Assembly: GCF_000377705.1 (NCBI RefSeq)
Contig: NZ_KB898630.1
Coordinates: 104,485-168,484 of the forward strand
From: Salsuginibacillus kocurii DSM 18087
Lineage (GTDB): Bacteria; Bacillota; Bacilli; Bacillales; Marinococcaceae
Length of the DNA: 64,000 nt
Reading direction: 5' to 3'
The notes beneath the pieces were generated by a model, which ran no database searches, was not told the origin of the DNA, and saw only the letters and a program-made list of their open reading frames with translations. The translations under genes were made by a program, and so were the position numbers. Positions 43,885 to 52,702 of this stretch are shown here, one piece after another (position 1 is the stretch's first letter; the number at the start of each line of letters is the position of its first letter).

Positions 43885-44120
43885 ATATCCTCCCACCTTT
43901 ATTTGGCAAAGCAATTCTTGCTTTGTATTAACCTATGCACAACAAGACGAGAGTTTCCGTTTGTTTTTGCACAAGCACTCTAAAAATTGTGTCACCGCTG
44001 CTTAATGTTAGGGATAAGAATGTATAGAAAGACCGAAACAAAAGAGGAGTACTAATTGTCCATTGGAATTTAAGCGAGAATCACTTGAGGTAACAAGGTG
44101 ATAGACCAAAGCCAAACAAA

Positions 44121-44144
44121 AAGCCGTTCCTCCTGGAACAGCTT
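44121..44144 (-). terminator. terminator downstream of signal peptidase gene
   Basis: On the minus strand AAGCTGTTCC and GGAACGGCTT form a 10-bp stem (one G-U pair) with a 4-base loop, followed by TTTGTTTGG. Confidence 0.8.
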
Positions 44145-44156
44145 ACGGCAATTTAC

Positions 44157-44708
44157 TTATTTAACAAAGGAAATCTCTCCTAGCGGCCAATATCTAAGGT
44201 TTGCTTTACCAACCAGTTTATCGTAAGGTACGAAGCCTAGCTGCCTGCTATCGAGACTGTTTTGTCTATTATCCCCTAAGACGAACAAATGGTTATCTGG
44301 CACAGTTTCTTTTTCTAATATATCTTCAAGGGTAAAATCATGGGTCAATACAGGGCCACCATGATGGTCTTTAAATTCATCTAAATAAGGCTCATCGTAA
44401 GGCTCCCCATTTACATACAATTGATCACTGGCGTATTCAATTTCATCTCCTGGCGTACCAATTACGCGTTTTATATAATCACTTTCTTCATTCGCATGAA
44501 AAACAATGAGATCAAAGCGGTCCGGTTCTACCCATTCATATCCTATTTTATTAATGATAAGACGTTCTCCATTTTCTATAGTCGGCATCATGGATTCTCC
44601 ATGAACCATATAGTTGGCAAAGAAAAACGTACGAACTATGAGAACAATAAGCAATACAACAGCAAAAGTCTTTATCCAGTCCCAAATCTCCCGGCCAATG
44701 CTGTTCAT
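44157..44708 (-). CDS. type I signal peptidase
   Basis: A 183-residue membrane-bound serine protease that cleaves signal peptides from secreted proteins. It has one N-terminal membrane anchor (about residues 13-31), the nucleophile Ser39 in HGESMMPT, the general base Lys80 in DYIKRVIGTPGD, and the domain E region VLGDNRQNSLDSRQLG. The single N-terminal anchor and length match SipS/SipT-type enzymes rather than the ER-type SipW. It lies beside a divergent secreted Ig-like protein, though a functional link is not shown. Confidence 0.95.
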   Translation of the reverse strand: MNSIGREIWDWIKTFAVVLLIVLIVRTFFFANYMVHGESMMPTIENGERLIINKIGYEWVEPDRFDLIVFHANEESDYIKRVIGTPGDEIEYASDQLYVNGEPYDEPYLDEFKDHHGGPVLTHDFTLEDILEKETVPDNHLFVLGDNRQNSLDSRQLGFVPYDKLVGKANLRYWPLGEISFVK

Positions 44709-45119
44709 AGCATCTCCTCCATTTCTCTACCTAGTTAATGTATCACTCGATTCCGTGGAGGGCAATATCAAACCAGCAACTTTACAATCTCTTTCCTTTC
44801 ACTCCATTGAACTAAGCACACATGCGAAGAAAAAGCCGCTTTATAACTGACTCTTTTCTTCACTAATTTATTTCCTCTATAATGACCGAGGGGTTACGTT
44901 TTTTCTTTAAGGTATCACCTTTTGCCTCAAATGTACCGATTAAATCAAAAGAGTATATGTTTAAATACTGTGAGAAGGGGTATACAGATATGACTTAAAT
45001 ATGAAATTGCATTACATATTTTTTTATTATATTATAAAATAATGCTTCATTTTTTAATTTATATAAAATAAAGTGTAACGTTGGCTTCCTTTTTTACGTC
45101 TATATTGTGTAAGAGCTTC
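44709..45119. other. AT-rich intergenic stretch
   Basis: About 410 bases between divergent genes, with a very AT-rich part at about 45000-45080. It should hold the promoters of the signal peptidase and of the secreted protein. I could not identify hexamers with confidence, and no RNA or reading frame is evident. Confidence 0.4.
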
Positions 45120-46064
45120 ATGAAAGAGGTGATTACAATCAAATCGCTCGGTTTATTATCTATATTTACGTTGCTTTTACTCTATCATGAACCAGTATTT
45201 AGTCAGTCAGAAGCCTTTTTAAGCGAACATCCGACTACCCAAGCTGATTGGGAAGACCATCAAATTTCTCTAACGTGGGGACCTCATGCTTCATTTGAAT
45301 ATAGTATTGACATACAGCAGGCCTACCACGAAGAGGACACCTGGCATGTATACTATAGTCGATCTATGCCGGAAGTATATGAAGCTCATCCACACATAGA
45401 GACATATCCGAGAGCGTTACATTCTATTGATGATCCTTCGACTGTAGGAGATCCCATCCAATTGTATGAAATTCATGACAAACAAATCTTTGAAGATCAT
45501 ACAGAAAGAGAAACCATCTCAAAAGATAAAACGTTCACATTAAATTTTGATGCACCGATTAATCCCAATGGCATTGACGAACAAGGAATTCAGGTAGTTG
45601 ATGCCAAAGGCGAAGAAGTGGAAGTAATTACGGTTATGACAGAGAGTTCAGAAATTAAAGTCCTTCCACCTGAGGAAGGTTACGAAGCAAACATGTTTTA
45701 TGAAATGTATATCACAAATGACTGGGAAGCTGCTGATGGCACGGAATTGCCAAATGGATATAAATTATCTTTTGTCGCTGAGGAAGTGGATGAAGATCGG
45801 TTAACCTTCACTGACACCTTCCCTTTTTTAACGTGGGGAAATGAACGAACAGAAGAGGGTCCGGAAAAGAAGATTGACTTTGCTTTTACTAACAAAGTAG
45901 AAAATGATACATCACCCGTTCATGAAATAAGTGATCCGGTCGATGAACTTTTTAATGAATTTAATTTCTTACCCTTATGGGAAGAGCCAAACACTGACTT
46001 TCATCTGCAAAACATGCATAAATCCATACCACCTGAGACCCACCCGCTGCATTCTAGTACGTAA
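45120..46064 (+). CDS. secreted protein with Ig-like domain, function unknown
   Basis: A protein of 314 residues starting from the ATG at 45120, with a signal peptide (LGLLSIFTLLLLYHEPVFSQ) and no lipobox or sorting motif. Residues about 130-225 resemble a bacterial Ig-like domain (KTFTLNFDAPINPNGIDEQG, EGYEANMFYEMYITNDWEA, LPNGYKLSFVAEE). The whole protein is strongly acidic. The start is uncertain: the best ribosome binding site, AAAGAGGTGAT, lies inside the frame and would point to an ATC codon at 45138. The neighbouring gene is a signal peptidase. I do not recognise the family and infer an extracellular role. Confidence 0.65.
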   Translation: MKEVITIKSLGLLSIFTLLLLYHEPVFSQSEAFLSEHPTTQADWEDHQISLTWGPHASFEYSIDIQQAYHEEDTWHVYYSRSMPEVYEAHPHIETYPRALHSIDDPSTVGDPIQLYEIHDKQIFEDHTERETISKDKTFTLNFDAPINPNGIDEQGIQVVDAKGEEVEVITVMTESSEIKVLPPEEGYEANMFYEMYITNDWEAADGTELPNGYKLSFVAEEVDEDRLTFTDTFPFLTWGNERTEEGPEKKIDFAFTNKVENDTSPVHEISDPVDELFNEFNFLPLWEEPNTDFHLQNMHKSIPPETHPLHSST

Positions 46065-46171
46065 CGTTGGCAACAAAAAAACTGCTTGGTCGTATCTCAA
46101 TACGAATTGTAGAGTATTGAAATAAGAACGGCTCAAAAGGTTAGTTTAGAGTAGGAAAACATGCCAGGTGG

Positions 46172-46400
46172 CGAGGCTGCTGAAAAAGACCATTCACTGA
46201 TAAATACATTTTTTCATTCACTACAACTTATAGTGATAACCAGTTGATGAGACCAGAGTAAGTGAGGCTCCAGTGGAAATGAAGTCAGGGCAAGACCCTG
46301 CAAAGCAACGCTCGAAGCGGCTTGCCAACTTCTCCACGGAACGCAAACTTGTGCAGGTATCATCAATTTTTTTATACAGGTTATACTTTAAAGATCCCCC
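46172..46400 (+). repeat. Intergenic repeat copy B
   Basis: Sequence here shares several blocks, in the same order, with the reverse complement of 131-290: GGCTGCTGAAAAAGA, ATTCACTACAA and TTATAGTGA, CAGTTGA with GAGA, a CAAGTGAG/TAAGTGAG block, and CTTGTGCAGGTATCAT followed by ACAGGTTATA. The GGTTAGTTTAG just before it (about 46139) resembles the end of the element at 38124-38342. No good reading frame fills it. Confidence 0.6.
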
Positions 46401-46572
46401 CTCCTTAAACGATGAGCATTTTTTGTTCATGAGAAGGCTGAACCATCGCCGGCGGTCAAGAAGGCACGGCCCCAGGAAACAACGGAAGGCGCTGTCGCAC
46501 GTATGCCTGTAGATAGAGAAGTATAGTCCAGGTGGTTTTACTGATAAGACTTGTGGGAGTTCCCCATTAAAA

Positions 46573-46605
46573 AGCCGCACTCTAACGCTGAGTGCGGCTG
46601 TTTTA
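46573..46605. terminator. terminator downstream of prkA
   Basis: AGCCGCACTC (46573-46582) pairs perfectly with GAGTGCGGCT (46590-46599). On the minus strand TTTTTAATG follows, and on the plus strand GTTTTATTT follows, so it can act in both directions. Confidence 0.88.
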
Positions 46606-46606
46606 T

Positions 46607-48502
46607 TTAGCGGTTTAATAAACTTCCTACGTAGCGGAGCAATTCATTTGCTGATGTTGAATCATAGCCATATTCATCGATTAATCTAGCGATGACTTCA
46701 TTTATTTTCTTTAACTGAGTTTCGTCTGGTGTTTTTGTAGAGGTTGTAATTTTCACCACATCTTTTAAGTCAGCAAACAGTTTCTTTTGAATTGCTTCTC
46801 TTAGTCTTTCATGCGAGTCATAATCAAACGATTTCCCTTTTCGTGCATAGGCTGAAATACGAATTAACACTTCTTCACGGAACGGCTTTTTGGCGTTTTC
46901 TGATATGCCAATCTGTTCTTCGATGGCCCGCATTAATTTTTCATCCGGATTAATTTCTTCTCCTGTTAATGGATCGCGCAATTTACTTTTGTTGCAATAA
47001 GCCTCCACATTATCTAAATAGTTATTCAATAAAGTCTTGGCGGATTCTTCATATGAGTACACAAAGGCTTTTTGCACTTCCCGTTTGGCAATATCATCAT
47101 ATTCTTTTCTTGCAAGCGCAATGAAATCCATATACCGCTCTTTGTCGTCATCCGAAATCGAAGCGTGTTGGTCTAGACCATCTTTTAAAGAACGGAGAAC
47201 GTCTAGAGCATTAATGGAATTCGTATCTTTGCGAATGATGGCTGAGGAAATTCGATTAATGACATATCTAGGGTCAATTCCATTCATACCTTCGTTCGGA
47301 AATTCTTTTTTCAGTTCTTCTACGTCTTGAGTCGTAAACCCTTCCACATCTTCCCCATTATATAGTCTTAACTTTTGGATCAGATCCATCGCTTGTTTTT
47401 TCGGTTCTTTTAATCGGGTTAAGATTGTAAAAATAGCCGCTGTTTTTAAAGCATGCGGTGCAATATGGACATGAGACATTTCACTTTCTTCGATCATTTT
47501 TTTATAAATTTGTTCTTCGGCAGAGACTTTTAAATTATAAGGGACATTCATTACAATAATCCGCGAATGCAACGCTTCGTTCTTTTTGTTGGAAATAAAA
47601 GCTTCATATTCTGCTTCATTCGTATGGGCAACAATTAGTTCATCTGCACTGATAAGCGCAAATCGCCCAGCTTTAAAATTCCCTTCCTGGGTTAAAGAAA
47701 GCAGATGCCATAAAAACTTTTCATCACACTTTAACATCTCCTGAAATTCCATCATTCCACGATTTGCTTTGTTTAGCTCTCCATCAAACCGATAAGCTCT
47801 CGGGTCTGACTCAGAACCATATTCAGCTATGGTGGAAAAGTCAATACTGCCGGTTAGGTCGGCAATATCCTGTGATTTCGGATCCGACGGACTAAATGTC
47901 CCGATTCCAACACGTTTATCTTCGGAGAAAAAAATGCGCTCAACCATCACATCTTCAATTCGCCCATGATACTCTTTTTCAAGTCGCATCGCATTTAAAG
48001 GTGATAATTGCCCTTCAATCTTTATTCCATATTCTTTGTAAAAATCATCTCGCAAATGATAAGGAACTAAGTGAAGCGGATCTTCATGCATAGGACAGCC
48101 TTCAATCGCATATACGGCTCCCTCGTCTGTTAGCGAATACTGCTCCAATCCTCGTTTTAATAGATTAACAATCGTTGATTTACCTCCACTAACTGGACCC
48201 ATCAGCAATAATATCCGTTTTCGCACATCGAGTTTTTTAGCAGCAGAATGAAAATATTCTTCTACTAGTCGGTCTAACGAATCTTCTAATCCATAAATTG
48301 CATCATCGAAGAATTTGTATTTTTTCAAACCTTCCTGGTCACTAACTCCTGCATGCTTAATCATATTATAAACTCGTGAATGGGCAGTTTGCGCGACTTG
48401 AGGACGCTCCCTCAATATTTCCAGATATTCACTAAATGTCCCGCGCCACTCTAATTTTTTTCGTTCTTCACGGTGGTCTTGCATTTTTTGTAGGATATCC
48501 AC
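46607..48502 (-). CDS. prkA: PrkA serine protein kinase
   Basis: A 631-residue AAA+ protein with a C-terminal kinase-like domain. It has a Walker A motif in LLMGPVSGGKSTIVN, a Walker B-like region, and the conserved EFQEMLKCDEKFLWHLL stretch of PrkA proteins. B. subtilis PrkA has the same length and is linked to sporulation through an unresolved mechanism; later work has suggested protease activity for the family. I chose the GTG at 48502, preceded by AAAGGAGGACTCGC. It functions with YhbH and SpoVR. The gene is followed by a strong terminator and is divergent from a class A PBP. Confidence 0.95.
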   Translation of the reverse strand: MDILQKMQDHREERKKLEWRGTFSEYLEILRERPQVAQTAHSRVYNMIKHAGVSDQEGLKKYKFFDDAIYGLEDSLDRLVEEYFHSAAKKLDVRKRILLLMGPVSGGKSTIVNLLKRGLEQYSLTDEGAVYAIEGCPMHEDPLHLVPYHLRDDFYKEYGIKIEGQLSPLNAMRLEKEYHGRIEDVMVERIFFSEDKRVGIGTFSPSDPKSQDIADLTGSIDFSTIAEYGSESDPRAYRFDGELNKANRGMMEFQEMLKCDEKFLWHLLSLTQEGNFKAGRFALISADELIVAHTNEAEYEAFISNKKNEALHSRIIVMNVPYNLKVSAEEQIYKKMIEESEMSHVHIAPHALKTAAIFTILTRLKEPKKQAMDLIQKLRLYNGEDVEGFTTQDVEELKKEFPNEGMNGIDPRYVINRISSAIIRKDTNSINALDVLRSLKDGLDQHASISDDDKERYMDFIALARKEYDDIAKREVQKAFVYSYEESAKTLLNNYLDNVEAYCNKSKLRDPLTGEEINPDEKLMRAIEEQIGISENAKKPFREEVLIRISAYARKGKSFDYDSHERLREAIQKKLFADLKDVVKITTSTKTPDETQLKKINEVIARLIDEYGYDSTSANELLRYVGSLLNR

Positions 48503-48691
48503 GCGAGTCCTCCTTTTCATTTTCCTAGAGAGAATCATCCTAGCTTAATCTATTTGTATGCAAACAACCTCTTATCATAACTATTGATATTGTTTTTTCG
48601 CTTTCTCTCTTTAGAGACTGTCTTATTTAGCCGAAATAAAAGATAGATCTTACTGTACTAGGTTTTTGATTCAAGGAAGCGAGGAATCGTC

Positions 48692-50548
48692 ATGCGGGCA
48701 TTCTTTGGAACGATTGCGATATTCAGTTTAATGGTGGTATTTACCGTACTGCTTTTCTTTACAGTCGAAGAAAGTGCGCGTGTTCAGTCAGTAGATGATG
48801 TGCTCGCTGAAGAAGTAGATATCGATGAAATTGCTGTAGCAAGCAACAGCTATCTGTATGATCGAGACGGGAACGTATTTGCCGAACGCAGAAATGATGA
48901 GCACCGGATTTATCTTGCTTATGAAGAACTTCCAAGCCAGTTTATGGATTCATTCCTGTCTACCGAAGATCGTTATTTTTTTGAGCATGAAGGAATTGAT
49001 ATGAGCGCAGTAGGCCGTGCTTTTTTTGTTAACTTACAAGCGCAGGGTATAGAACAAGGTGCAAGTACCATCACCCAGCAGCTCGTCCGCAACATCTATC
49101 TAGATAATGAACAAACATACAATAGAAAATTAAGTGAAATCCTGTATGCCTATGAAATCGAGCAGCAGTATGAAAAAGAAGAAATTCTTGAAATGTATTT
49201 AAATACTGTCTATTTTCATAACGGCGCTTACGGAATTGAAGCCGCCAGTCAAATGTATTTTGGGCGTGCTGCCTCTGAACTCTCGCTGGCTGAAATTGCT
49301 TTTTTAACAGGTATTCCAGCCAACCCTTCCTACTATGACCCTTTAACCAACAAAGAGAACACCCATGCTCGTCAAGAATGGGTGCTGCAAAAAATGGAAG
49401 AAACAGAGGCGATCTCAGCTGAAGAACGAGCTGCAGCACTTGAGGAAGACATCATCCTGAATTATAATGCTTCCGCCCAAGATGACTATCCAGCATACAG
49501 TGACTATGTCGAACATGAGGTCTATGAATTTATTGCTAAGGAACAAGGTTATCGTGAACAGTTGGAGAATGCTGAAGAGGAAGAGCGAACAAGAATAGAA
49601 GAAGAGCTTAATCAAGAAGTTCAATCATTGTTTAAACAAGGGGTTCATATTGAAACTGGTCTTGAACCACATGTACAAGAACAAGCTGAACAAACCGTAA
49701 ATCAACAGTTATCCGGGCAAAATTTACAAGGAGTATCCGTAGTTATTGACCATCATCGAAATTGGCTCTCTGCCATCACAGGTGGTGTTAATTATGAAAA
49801 ACAGCATTTCCATCGAGGCCATCAAGCATATCGGCAGCCAGGTTCAGCTATCAAACCATTACTCACATTTGCACCTTATCTGGATATCCAAGGGTCTCCT
49901 CTTCAAAGTGCTGTGAATGCAGACAACTTATGTCGTGATCAATATTGCCCTCGTAACGTGTCAGGTAGAGAATATGGACAAGTCTCACTTGAAGAAGCTT
50001 TTAAATACTCTCATAATACAGCAGCAATTCGTCTTGTCGAACGGATCGGCTTAGAAGAAGCATTTAATTACTTAGAACCCTTTTCATTTAGTCGAACTGT
50101 ACCCGAAGATGAACGTCTACCAGCTGTATTGGGGGGCTTTTCAAATGGAATGAGCCCGTTTGAAATGACCGATGCGTACACTACCTTTTCAAACGATGGA
50201 CAGTATCAACCATCCTATGCGGTCACCCGCATTCTCGACCGAGAAGGTGAAGTTCTTTATGAGCGGGAGTATCAGCCGGAGTCCGTTTGGAGTTCTTCAG
50301 TAAATGAACAAATGAGAAGCTTAATGACAAGTGCTATTAGAGAAGGGACAGGCACAGCAGCCAATTATACAGACGCAGATATCGGTGGAAAAACTGGCAC
50401 TACCAATAATTACAACGACCTATGGTTTGTCGGGTATAACGAAAATTATACAAGCGGTGTCTGGGTCGGTAATGACACCCCTGCAAGTTTAAGAAATCAT
50501 GATGCTTATCATTTATTAATTTGGCGCACTCTTATGGAACGTATATAA
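48692..50548 (+). CDS. class A penicillin-binding protein (glycosyltransferase/transpeptidase)
   Basis: A 618-residue bifunctional cell-wall enzyme. An N-terminal membrane anchor (about residues 5-25) precedes a glycosyltransferase domain with the catalytic Glu in STEDRYFFEHEGID and GASTITQQLVRN, then a transpeptidase domain with SxxK (Ser385 in GSAIKPLL), SxN (SHNTAA, Ser440) and KTG (K567 in GGKTGTTNN). Length and arrangement resemble PbpG/PbpF-type short class A PBPs of Bacillus, some of which act in sporulation. The AGCGAGGAA upstream of the ATG is a weak ribosome binding site. Confidence 0.94.
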   Translation: MRAFFGTIAIFSLMVVFTVLLFFTVEESARVQSVDDVLAEEVDIDEIAVASNSYLYDRDGNVFAERRNDEHRIYLAYEELPSQFMDSFLSTEDRYFFEHEGIDMSAVGRAFFVNLQAQGIEQGASTITQQLVRNIYLDNEQTYNRKLSEILYAYEIEQQYEKEEILEMYLNTVYFHNGAYGIEAASQMYFGRAASELSLAEIAFLTGIPANPSYYDPLTNKENTHARQEWVLQKMEETEAISAEERAAALEEDIILNYNASAQDDYPAYSDYVEHEVYEFIAKEQGYREQLENAEEEERTRIEEELNQEVQSLFKQGVHIETGLEPHVQEQAEQTVNQQLSGQNLQGVSVVIDHHRNWLSAITGGVNYEKQHFHRGHQAYRQPGSAIKPLLTFAPYLDIQGSPLQSAVNADNLCRDQYCPRNVSGREYGQVSLEEAFKYSHNTAAIRLVERIGLEEAFNYLEPFSFSRTVPEDERLPAVLGGFSNGMSPFEMTDAYTTFSNDGQYQPSYAVTRILDREGEVLYEREYQPESVWSSSVNEQMRSLMTSAIREGTGTAANYTDADIGGKTGTTNNYNDLWFVGYNENYTSGVWVGNDTPASLRNHDAYHLLIWRTLMERI

Positions 50549-50559
50549 CCTCTGGACCA

Positions 50560-50609
50560 ATAGAACAGCCAGCCGTGAAGGTCATCCTTATATCGGCTGG
50601 CTGTTCTAT
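50560..50609. terminator. long perfect hairpin after the PBP gene
   Basis: ATAGAACAGCCAGCCG (50560-50575) pairs perfectly with CGGCTGGCTGTTCTAT (50594-50609) over 16 bp, around an 18-base loop. No U-tract follows, so it may be a terminator remnant or a processing or stability element. Confidence 0.55.
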
Positions 50610-50698
50610 GGTATAAATGGTGGTTATTCAAGGTATTGCGTTAAGGACCTCGCCCTGATTGGCCGTTTTATCCATACTTTCGTTTTAGAGAGGTCATA

Positions 50699-51259
50699 TT
50701 AAAGAGGCAAACTGGCCACAAAACTGTTATAAAGCGTAAGTAAAGCATAGGTTACAGCTGTTAAAAAGGTACACCAAAAAAAGACTTGAAAAAAAATAAA
50801 ACCAACCATTCCTGCCCCACTCAATGCGTCCCCAATTTTGTAGACACAATATATGAAATAAATCAATGTCGTGCCAAGAAAAATAGCAGCGATCCCCGGG
50901 AGATAAGTCATCGAGATAAGAGACGTTCCACTCCCTATCAAGTAAATCCAGGAGCCACCACGTATTCGTTGAAGCGCTCGCCCTTCTTCATCTTTAGAAA
51001 AAAAGAGCATCGCTAATTCTAAAATGGTATCTGCAATTAATTTTAAAGCAGAAAAGACCATAAAATAAAAAAGCATCGCTATAAATAGTAGCATAAGACG
51101 AAGCCCGGCTTCAGAGAAAAATTCCATCATTCCTCGGTAAAGACCAACTTCTGCTAGCCACTCACTAATTTGTCCTTCTGTATATATGGCAAGCGATGTA
51201 CTGAATAAAAGAATTGAAAACAGCGGAACATAACTCGTAATATATGTATTTTTAAGCAC
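50699..51259 (-). CDS. YufK-like membrane protein (DUF5366)
   Basis: A 186-residue membrane protein with five or so predicted helices, beginning MLKNTYITSYVPLFSILLF. This start and the overall layout resemble the DUF5366/YufK family of Bacillus, of unknown function. A central charged loop contains KDEEGRALQRIRGG. The ATG is preceded by AGGAGCTCCTATC. It is monocistronic on the minus strand. Family identification is moderate, from memory. Confidence 0.6.
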   Translation of the reverse strand: MLKNTYITSYVPLFSILLFSTSLAIYTEGQISEWLAEVGLYRGMMEFFSEAGLRLMLLFIAMLFYFMVFSALKLIADTILELAMLFFSKDEEGRALQRIRGGSWIYLIGSGTSLISMTYLPGIAAIFLGTTLIYFIYCVYKIGDALSGAGMVGFIFFQVFFWCTFLTAVTYALLTLYNSFVASLPL

Positions 51260-51452
51260 TCTTGATAGGAGCTCCTTTCACTTCCATCCATAAAAAACTC
51301 TGTTCATTGGCATCGATGATATACCTGTCTTGCCCCCTTAAAACTCTCATTTAATCAGTCATGACTCGGGATAAAACAGCTTTCCCCCGCGATTTGAACC
51401 AGGCTTAAAGCTTTTAGTTGGGAAGTCCCACCAAGAAAGCTTCTAATTTAAA

Positions 51453-51476
51453 AAGATGCGGGGAAGGTCCCGCATC
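51453..51476 (-). terminator. terminator overlapping the monooxygenase stop codon
   Basis: On the minus strand GATGCGGG pairs with CCCGCATC, followed by TTTTTAAATT. The stem begins within the stop codon of the upstream gene. Confidence 0.8.
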
Positions 51477-51783
51477 ACGTATGATAGATCACTTCGTAAG
51501 AATGAAGCTGACTGCCAGTTGATGGACCGCTCTCCTTTGATTCTCTTTTTTCTTGGTGAGCTTTTTTAAACGCATCGCTATTTAGCCAAGCTTCATAATC
51601 CGTTTTAGATTCCCACTTGGTAAATACAACAACTTTCTCATCGCTTTGGTCGTCAGACAAAAATAAAAATTCCAAACATCCTTGTACCTCTTGCATATTA
51701 GCTGCACTGCCAGAAAAACGTTCAGTTAACTTTTCTTTTCCTTCTTTTGACGGGACATGAATTTCATTCATTACAACATACAT
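51475..51783 (-). CDS. antibiotic biosynthesis monooxygenase / HmoA-like protein
   Basis: A 102-residue protein of the dimeric alpha/beta ABM family, starting MYVVMNEIHVPSKEG, with GCLEFLFLSDDQSDEKVVVF and FTKWESKTDYEAWLNSDAF. Related Bacillus proteins (HmoA/HmoB, IsdG-like) degrade haem to release iron; residues such as the Asn near the N-terminus and the W in TKWES are those used in that group. Haem degradation is an inference; other ABM proteins have other roles. ATAGGAGGAACC precedes the ATG at 51783. Confidence 0.75.
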   Translation of the reverse strand: MYVVMNEIHVPSKEGKEKLTERFSGSAANMQEVQGCLEFLFLSDDQSDEKVVVFTKWESKTDYEAWLNSDAFKKAHQEKRESKESGPSTGSQLHSYEVIYHT

Positions 51784-51930
51784 ATCGGTTCCTCCTATCA
51801 ATACAATCTTGTTCAATTATAAAAGAGTTTTCGTTCCGTCACAAATTTTCCGTTGAACTCTTTTATTGTTTAGGAATAATCAGCTATAATATAGGTCAGA
51901 CTCAGATTAGTGTAAAGGAGGATGCTTCGC

Positions 51931-52020
51931 ATGGATGCACTACTGATTCTCCTAGTCTGTGTGGCTTTTGTGGTCTCTATATTTACAGCTGGTTATGAGG
52001 ACAAGCCTCACAAACCCTAG
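51931..52020 (+). CDS. 29-residue membrane microprotein
   Basis: A tiny frame with AAAGGAGGATG 6 nt before the ATG and a strong terminator six nucleotides after its stop. The product has one hydrophobic segment, ALLILLVCVAFVVSIFTAG, and a charged tail YEDKPHKP. TATAAT at 51885-51890 could be a -10 box. The arrangement (promoter-like, RBS, ORF, terminator) supports a real gene. It resembles small one-helix proteins such as YtzI in layout, but I do not claim homology. Confidence 0.65.
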   Translation: MDALLILLVCVAFVVSIFTAGYEDKPHKP

Positions 52021-52025
52021 GCACT

Positions 52026-52074
52026 AAAAAAGCTGTTCCGATGTAGCTTACGAACTACCGGAACAGCTTTTTTT
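52026..52074 (+). terminator. terminator downstream of the microprotein gene
   Basis: AAAAAGCTGTTCCG pairs perfectly with CGGAACAGCTTTTT, followed by more T residues. Confidence 0.85.
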
Positions 52075-52167
52075 CTTAGTACTGCTGCAGTTTATAATTA
52101 TATGTCTCCCCTGCCAACGCTTCGGCGTTCTATTAGCCCTGCAACTTCATCAGAACAGAGTTTTTCT

Positions 52168-52641
52168 TTATTTAAGGCCTGCATATCCCTGCTGACGACA
52201 GGCTTCATACACGACAATAGCGGCAGCATTGGATAAATTTAACGAACGAACTTTATCTGTTTGAGGCAAATGTAAACAGCTGCCGTCGTTCTCTTTTAAC
52301 ACTTCAGTTGGCAAACCTTTTGTTTCCTTGCCAAATACAAAAAAATAATCCTTTTCAGGATCGCTGTAATCCAGCATATGATAAGGCTTGCTATCAACAG
52401 TCTCTACAAAGTAAATATTTCCTTGGCTTGCATAGGTTAAAAAACCTTCGAGATTATCGTGATAGGTAATATTCACATTAGGCCAATAGTCACACCCGGC
52501 CCGTTTCAACATCTTGTCGTCAGTTGAAAAGCCAAGCGGATGAATTAAATGAAGATGTGAATTGGTAGCTGCACAAGTTCTAGCAATATTCCCTGTGTTC
52601 GCTGGTATTTCTGGTTCGTGTAATACAACGTGAATCGCCAT
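52168..52641 (-). CDS. trmL: tRNA (cytidine(34)-2'-O)-methyltransferase TrmL
   Basis: A 157-residue SPOUT methyltransferase that methylates the ribose of the wobble base of tRNA-Leu using S-adenosylmethionine. Motifs are PANTGNIARTCAATNSHLHL near the N-terminus, FVFGKETKGLPTEVL, and the knot region RSLNLSNAAAIVVYEACRQ. It matches CspR/YibK. It lies downstream of yhbB and queG in the order seen in the B. subtilis yhb region. Confidence 0.95.
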   Translation of the reverse strand: MAIHVVLHEPEIPANTGNIARTCAATNSHLHLIHPLGFSTDDKMLKRAGCDYWPNVNITYHDNLEGFLTYASQGNIYFVETVDSKPYHMLDYSDPEKDYFFVFGKETKGLPTEVLKENDGSCLHLPQTDKVRSLNLSNAAAIVVYEACRQQGYAGLK

Positions 52642-52702
52642 ATGCTCTACTCCTCTTTTGCTGTTGTCTCTCTAAAGTATAGCATAGACATGTAGATACA
52701 CC

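Noticed and set aside
46221..46580. 119-codon minus-strand frame between the secreted protein and prkA
   Set aside because: It lies over repeat copy B, has no ribosome binding site and its composition (Cys, Ser, Arg rich) is unlike neighbouring genes.
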